Origin: CAZOHN01 sp964579325
GTDB lineage: Bacteria; Pseudomonadota; Alphaproteobacteria; Rhodobacterales; Rhodobacteraceae
Assembly: GCA_964579325.1 (NCBI GenBank)
Contig: CAZOHN010000153.1
Coordinates: 1 to 8,641, forward strand
DNA: 8,641 bases
Reading direction: 5' to 3'
Below, in pieces: positions 7,214 through 8,641 of this stretch. The notes beneath the pieces were generated by a model. The model saw nothing but the letters and a program-made list of their open reading frames with translations, had not been told where the DNA came from and ran no database searches. The position numbers and the translations under genes were made by a program. How positions within the stretch are numbered: position 1 is the first letter of the stretch; each line of letters begins with the position of its first letter.

Positions 7214-7313
7214 TGAACCGTTGGTGGAGCGCTTTCGAACCACTCGATGGAGCTGTCGAACTACTCGCTTTTGTGCTCCCCGACCCACTCGATGACCCGC
7301 TGATGGCGACCGG

Positions 7314-7880
7314 ATGAGCGACGCGCGACTAACGGAATGGCTCGTAAGGCTGCGTGAGGGCGACAGAGACGCACTCGACCGGATCCTCCCCGTCGTCTAC
7401 GCCGAGTTGCGGCAGATCGCGCGGGCGCAGCTCCGCAGGGAGAGCGCCGGTCACACCCTCCAGGCCACCGGGCTTGTCCACGAAGCGTATCTGCGGCTCG
7501 CCGAGCGTGACGAGCTGAGGCCCCGGGACCGCCACCATTTCTTCGCGATCGCGGCGCAGGCGATGCGCCGGGTGCTGATCGACCACGCCCGCGGTCGAAA
7601 CCGCAAGAAGCGGGGCGTGGGAGCCGTCGCGGTCTCCCTCGACCACGCGGAGTCCTTCCTGGTCGAGGAGGCGACCGACCAACTCTTCGCGCTTGACGAC
7701 GCATTGGAGCGATTGGCGCGGGCCAGCCCGCGCGCAGCCCGGGTGGTGGAGATCCGCTTCTTCGCGGGCCTGAGCCTCCAGGAGACGGCGGACGTTCTGG
7801 ACATCTCCCTCAAGACGGTGCAGCGAGACTGGCTCATCGCCCGAGCCTGGCTTCAGAAAGAGATCGAAGACGGCAAGTGA
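7314..7880 (+). CDS. ECF-type RNA polymerase sigma factor (TIGR02999 / X6-like)
   Basis: This is a 188-residue sigma-70 family protein. Region 2 lies at about residues 8-95 with the subfamily signature GHTLQATGLVHEAYLRL (46-62) and HHFFAIAAQAMRRVLIDHARG (74-94). Region 4 lies at about 128-186 with the helix-turn-helix LSLQETADVLDISLKTVQRD (153-172) and the end ARAWLQKEIEDGK. Length and order match the ECF_sub / Sig-70_X6 group. It directs core polymerase to a small regulon. Members of this group are often encoded beside TPR- or WD-repeat Ser/Thr kinases and have no membrane anti-sigma partner, so phosphorylation by the divergent kinase is a plausible way of control. The ribosome site before ATG 7314 is weak, but the start fits the family. 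The gene is intact, unlike its neighbours on the right. Confidence 0.92.
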   Translation: MSDARLTEWLVRLREGDRDALDRILPVVYAELRQIARAQLRRESAGHTLQATGLVHEAYLRLAERDELRPRDRHHFFAIAAQAMRRVLIDHARGRNRKKRGVGAVAVSLDHAESFLVEEATDQLFALDDALERLARASPRAARVVEIRFFAGLSLQETADVLDISLKTVQRDWLIARAWLQKEIEDGK

Positions 7881-8029
7881 TCTGCGGCAGCGCGATCGTG
7901 ACTCGGGGCATGACCATCGTGAGCCCATCATCCTCCTTGTCGCTGCCCCCCCGAGGAGGAAGCACGCGGTTGTTGGCCGACCGCGGGCCGGTCACGGCCT
8001 TCACCGCGGTGACACGGCTCCTGGACCGA

Positions 8030-8201
8030 GACCTCCCGTCCCAAAAGGGGCTGAGGCCCTTCCTCCACCAGACCCCCGGGGTGGCGAGTGCGGTGCTCGC
8101 CCTTTTCCTCGGGGTGCTCCGGGCCGCACTTCTGGAGGCGAGTCCGGGTGCTCCGGTCGCAGGTCGCGAAGCTGCCGTGTGGCATCCTGCGGTTCTCAAA
8201 C
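8030..8201 (+). mobile_element. Decayed IS91-family transposase fragment (right copy)
   Basis: The plus frame reads DLPSQKGLRPFLHQTPGVAS, then AVLALFLGVLRAALLEASPG to APV at 8158. This fits the segment of IS91 transposases just after the zinc-binding domain (LPKRLRPFLH..P....VL.IFLR...). In another frame AKLPCGILRFSN (8166-8201) may be the worn GAVSF..RFGSSLN stretch that should follow. Neither the N-terminal zinc domain nor the catalytic C-terminal half is present. The 90 bases 8069-8158 match the left copy at 633-722 in inverted orientation (77 per cent). No terminal sequence of an IS91 element (origin or terminator end) was recognised beside it. The 150 bases between it and the sigma stop at 7880 show no gene. 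Confidence 0.55.
8069..8158 (+). repeat. 90-bp repeat, partner of 633-722 (inverted)
   Basis: This is the right member of the inverted pair described at 633-722. It shares a perfect 24-base block at 8135-8158 and 69 of 90 bases overall by hand count. The two members are about 7.4 kb apart and enclose all the intact genes of the window. Confidence 0.85.
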
Positions 8202-8243
8202 GTCGCCGCCGGCGACACCTGGCCTTCGGCACCCCGATCAGTG

Positions 8244-8306
8244 ATGAAGGTCCATGACCGCATCATGGAGGAGTATGGCTCCGTGTTCCGGGCCCTGGCC
8301 CGCTGA
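8244..8306 (+). pseudogene. Short frame in the antitoxin position before the doc relic
   Basis: ATG at 8244 opens MKVHDRIMEEYGSVFRALAR, ending at a TGA 21 bp before the doc relic's GTG. The frame also stays open upstream to 8088 through the transposase relic. Doc-type toxins usually follow a small antitoxin gene, and this amphipathic peptide could be the last part of one. I do not recognise a family, and no DNA-binding fold can be seen in 20 residues. The call rests on position alone. Confidence 0.15.
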
Positions 8307-8327
8307 CCTGCGGACAGACCCATCCAT

Positions 8328-8641
8328 GTGCGGGAACCGCGCTGGCTACAATAGGACGAGCTCCTCGCCATCTACGCCCGACAGATCGAGCGGTTTGGAG
8401 GCAGCCACGGTTTCCTTGACCGGAACGTGGTCCTCTCCGCGCCCGCCCCCCCACAACATCGTTTCGCGTACGACGGGAGGGCTGACCTGGCCGACCTGGC
8501 CGCATCCGACCTGGTGGGCTTTCGCTCGCGCACAGGGGTTCGCCGCCGGAAACACGCGTACGGGCCTTGGCCGCTGCCCTCGTGTTCGTCGCCGTGAACG
8601 GCATCGACCTCCACGTTCGTCCCGCAGAACTCCTGGTCCTC
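8328..8641 (+). pseudogene. doc: Doc/Fic-family (death-on-curing) toxin pseudogene, truncated by window end
   Basis: Three frames together restore a death-on-curing toxin. From GTG 8328 the frame reads VREPRWLQ, then TAG (8352-8354) at codon 9, then DELLAIYARQIERFGGSHGF, LDRNVVLSAPAPPQHRFAYD and ADLADLAAS. This matches the Doc family's DELL.IH..QI..FGG..G start. Near 8511-8518 the reading frame shifts, and AFARAQGFAAGNTRTGL (8518-8568) stands where the family has LARNHPFVDGNKRTAL. After a second shift at 8568-8570 the frame AAALVFVAVNGIDLHVRPAE continues to the window end. In the active-site motif HPFxDGNKR, the His is Gln (8533), the Asp is Ala (8545) and the Lys is Thr (8554). Working Doc phosphorylates EF-Tu to stop translation. 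This copy cannot make a working product. Confidence 0.85.

Noticed and set aside
8202..8216. Perfect small hairpin GTCGCC-GCC-GGCGAC as a terminator
   Set aside because: The stem is only six bases with no T-run, in DNA where such palindromes are common by chance.
7877..8257. 126-codon plus frame after the sigma gene as a real protein
   Set aside because: Its recognisable part is the IS91 fragment, the rest is Arg/Pro/Ser-rich without motifs, and it ends inside decayed DNA.

Overview
The window comes from a high-GC bacterial chromosome. An exact 100-base run of N (1395-1494) shows it is a scaffold, probably from a draft or metagenome assembly. The phylum is not proven. A TPR-fused Ser/Thr kinase lies divergent from a sigma factor of the ECF 'X6' type (TIGR02999-like), and IS91 and Doc relics are present. 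That mix fits Gemmatimonadota, Acidobacteriota or similar environmental lineages. This placement is an inference from gene content.

Layout, left to right. (1) 1-368: the 3' end of a delta-60-repeat protein. (2) About 360-806: a decayed stretch read on the minus strand. It holds an IS91-family transposase compressed by internal deletions and what looks like the last ~16 codons of an ECF sigma gene. (3) About 840-2700: a patch visibly less GC-rich than the rest. It carries a small SET-domain lysine methyltransferase (+), the assembly gap, a possible gene start cut by the gap (-), and a ten-helix DMT/EamA-like membrane protein (-). This looks like transferred DNA. (4) 2964-4349 (-): a PLP-dependent class V aminotransferase of the cysteine desulfurase / MoCo-sulfurase N-domain type. 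A 227-bp leader with a dense GATC cluster precedes it. (5) 4577-7138 (-): a transmembrane Ser/Thr kinase with C-terminal TPRs. (6) 7314-7880 (+): the ECF sigma factor. It is divergent from the kinase across 175 bp, so the two probably form one signalling module. (7) 7881-8641: another decay zone, with a second IS91 transposase fragment (+) and a Doc/Fic toxin pseudogene. The pseudogene has one nonsense codon, two frameshifts and a broken active-site motif, and it runs off the end.

The likely working part is the kinase/sigma pair, with the aminotransferase possibly downstream of it in function. The flanks are graveyards of mobile and toxin-antitoxin genes. No clear new multi-gene system is visible. 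The points most worth checking are the SET gene in its compositional island (its right side is hidden by the gap), the doc relic, and the GATC cluster.
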